From Deltaproteobacteria bacterium (GTDB taxonomy: Bacteria > Desulfobacterota > Desulfuromonadia > Desulfuromonadales > BM103): a DNA stretch of 6,941 nt. Shown piece after piece: positions 5,971 through 6,941 of this stretch. The notes beneath the pieces were generated by a model that did no database searches, was not told the origin of the DNA, and was given only the letters and a program-made list of their open reading frames with translations. Position 1 is the first letter of the stretch. Every line of letters begins with the position of its first letter. The stretch is from the NCBI GenBank assembly GCA_019313105.1, contig JAFDBW010000153.1, positions 1 through 6,941 of the forward strand, given 5' to 3'. The position numbers and the translations under genes were made by a program.

Positions 5971-6941
5971 ATGGATAATATTCGTTTCAGAGCCATGGTT
6001 GTAACGGAAATTTCAGACAAACAATTCGTTCGCGAGGTCAAACAAAAACACATTGAAGATTTACCTGCGGGTGATGTGCTAATCAACGTTCAATATTCAT
6101 CTCTAAACTATAAAGACGCCCTTTCTGCCTCAGGCAACAAAGGCGTTACGAAAAAATATCCTCACACACCAGGGATTGATGCCGCCGGTGTGGTGGTAGA
6201 AAGCAGCAAACCTGAATTTAAGCCAGGGGAGCAGGTTCTGGTTACCGGCTATGACCTGGGAATGAACACGCCTGGGGGGTATGCCGAATATATTCGCGTA
6301 CCGGCGAGTTGGGTTGTCAAGTTACCTGAGAACCTGACTTTACGTGAGAGCATGATCTATGGAACCGCCGGGTTTACCGCCGCCCTCTCTTGTTTCAAAC
6401 TGATAAATAGCGGCGTCACTCCGGATAAGGGGCCCGTACTTGTGACAGGAGCTACGGGTGGAGTGGGAAGCATCGCCCTGTCTATCTTGGTAAAAAGCGG
6501 CTACGAGGTTGTTGCTGTTAACGGCATCATCGATGAAGCAGATTATCTTCTTGAGCTTGGCGCCAAAGAGGTCATTACTATTGAAGAAGCCGATGATCAG
6601 AGTGGCCGTCCACTACTAAGACCACGCTGGGCCGGGGCCATAGATACGGTTGCAGGAAACATCCTCTCAACGGCGATCAAAACAACCCAGTACGGTGGTT
6701 CGGTAACCTGCTGCGGAAATGTCGGGGCGGCAGAACTCCACTCCTCGATCTTCCCTTTCATCATAAATGGCATCACTCTACTAGGCATCGACTCGGTGAA
6801 CTGCCCGGTGGATATGCGTATGAAGGTCTGGAACAAAGTCGCCTCTGATTGGAAACTCGATCGTCTTGAAAAGATCACCACCGAGTTGCCCTCTCTGGAA
6901 GCATTGGAGGAACGGATTGGGCTAAACATAAAAAAAAAAAA
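5971..6941 (+). CDS. acuI: AcuI/YhdH-family acrylyl-CoA reductase, 3' end missing
   Basis: A zinc-free medium-chain dehydrogenase/reductase of the YhdH/AcuI type, which reduces acrylyl-CoA to propionyl-CoA with NADPH in the cytoplasm. That step detoxifies acrylyl-CoA, for example in DMSP (dimethylsulfoniopropionate) or 3-hydroxypropionate breakdown. The window gives 323 codons. Family marks are SSLNYKDALSASG (43-55), PGIDAAGVVV (67-76), the nucleotide-binding loop VTGATGGVGSIA (158-169), LLELGAKEVI (193-202), RWAGAIDTVAG (219-229) and GIDSVNCPVDMRMKVW (272-287). Relatives are about 324-332 aa and end with a GR-v-v strand that is not seen here. The last readable residues are IGLNI followed by lysines coded by an A run, so the true C-terminus is missing or corrupted. 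The start has a good SD and its own promoter. Some relatives are annotated as quinone oxidoreductases, so the substrate rests on family only. Confidence 0.88.
   Translation, partial: MDNIRFRAMVVTEISDKQFVREVKQKHIEDLPAGDVLINVQYSSLNYKDALSASGNKGVTKKYPHTPGIDAAGVVVESSKPEFKPGEQVLVTGYDLGMNTPGGYAEYIRVPASWVVKLPENLTLRESMIYGTAGFTAALSCFKLINSGVTPDKGPVLVTGATGGVGSIALSILVKSGYEVVAVNGIIDEADYLLELGAKEVITIEEADDQSGRPLLRPRWAGAIDTVAGNILSTAIKTTQYGGSVTCCGNVGAAELHSSIFPFIINGITLLGIDSVNCPVDMRMKVWNKVASDWKLDRLEKITTELPSLEALEERIGLNIKKK
6930..6941. repeat. Run of twelve A at the window edge
   Basis: Twelve consecutive A bases end the window inside the reductase reading frame, where the family's conserved C-terminal strand should begin. 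Nothing comparable occurs elsewhere in the window. It may be a contig-end artefact or a homopolymer error rather than genomic sequence. Confidence 0.6.

Noticed and set aside
1..6941. CRISPR arrays, tRNA or rRNA genes, insertion sequences, toxin-antitoxin or phage genes
   Set aside because: No regularly spaced repeats, cloverleaf features, transposase motifs or terminal inverted repeats were seen.

Overview
The window reads as Gram-negative bacterial DNA, probably from a proteobacterium. Two genes start with lipoprotein signals (LTGC and ISGC lipoboxes), one encodes a periplasmic TRAP-type binding protein, and the starts that can be judged have Shine-Dalgarno (SD) sites. The exact lineage cannot be fixed from the sequence. 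Every convincing gene is on the + strand.

Layout: positions 1-486 hold no convincing gene but contain several dyads, a possible terminator of an upstream unit and a good extended -10 promoter (396-404). Then follow a 432-aa lipoprotein with an LssY C-terminal domain (487-1785), a possible 41-codon bridging ORF (1787-1912), an orphan TAXI-family TRAP solute-binding protein (1909-2907), a lipidated phospholipase D/cardiolipin-synthase-like protein with two intact HKD motifs (3046-4635), a secreted alpha/beta-hydrolase (lipase/esterase type) starting 1 base after the previous stop (4637-5395), and a small, probably helical protein (5467-5691). A clear Rho-independent terminator (5722-5755) closes the block. 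A second unit begins with its own extended -10 promoter and a dyad operator candidate (5881-5915). It encodes an AcuI/YhdH-type acrylyl-CoA reductase (from 5971) that runs off the window in a 12-base A run.

Working model (inference): the first block is a single co-directional unit making envelope proteins. Two of them are lipid-acting enzymes by family (a PLD-type phosphodiesterase and an alpha/beta-hydrolase). A third, the LssY_C lipoprotein, belongs to a domain family often found joined to PAP2-type phosphatase membrane domains. This suggests outer-membrane or periplasmic phospholipid remodelling or scavenging. The TAXI protein would bind a small organic ligand but has no membrane permease in view. 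The reductase downstream is separated by the terminator and a new promoter and is probably an independent metabolic gene.
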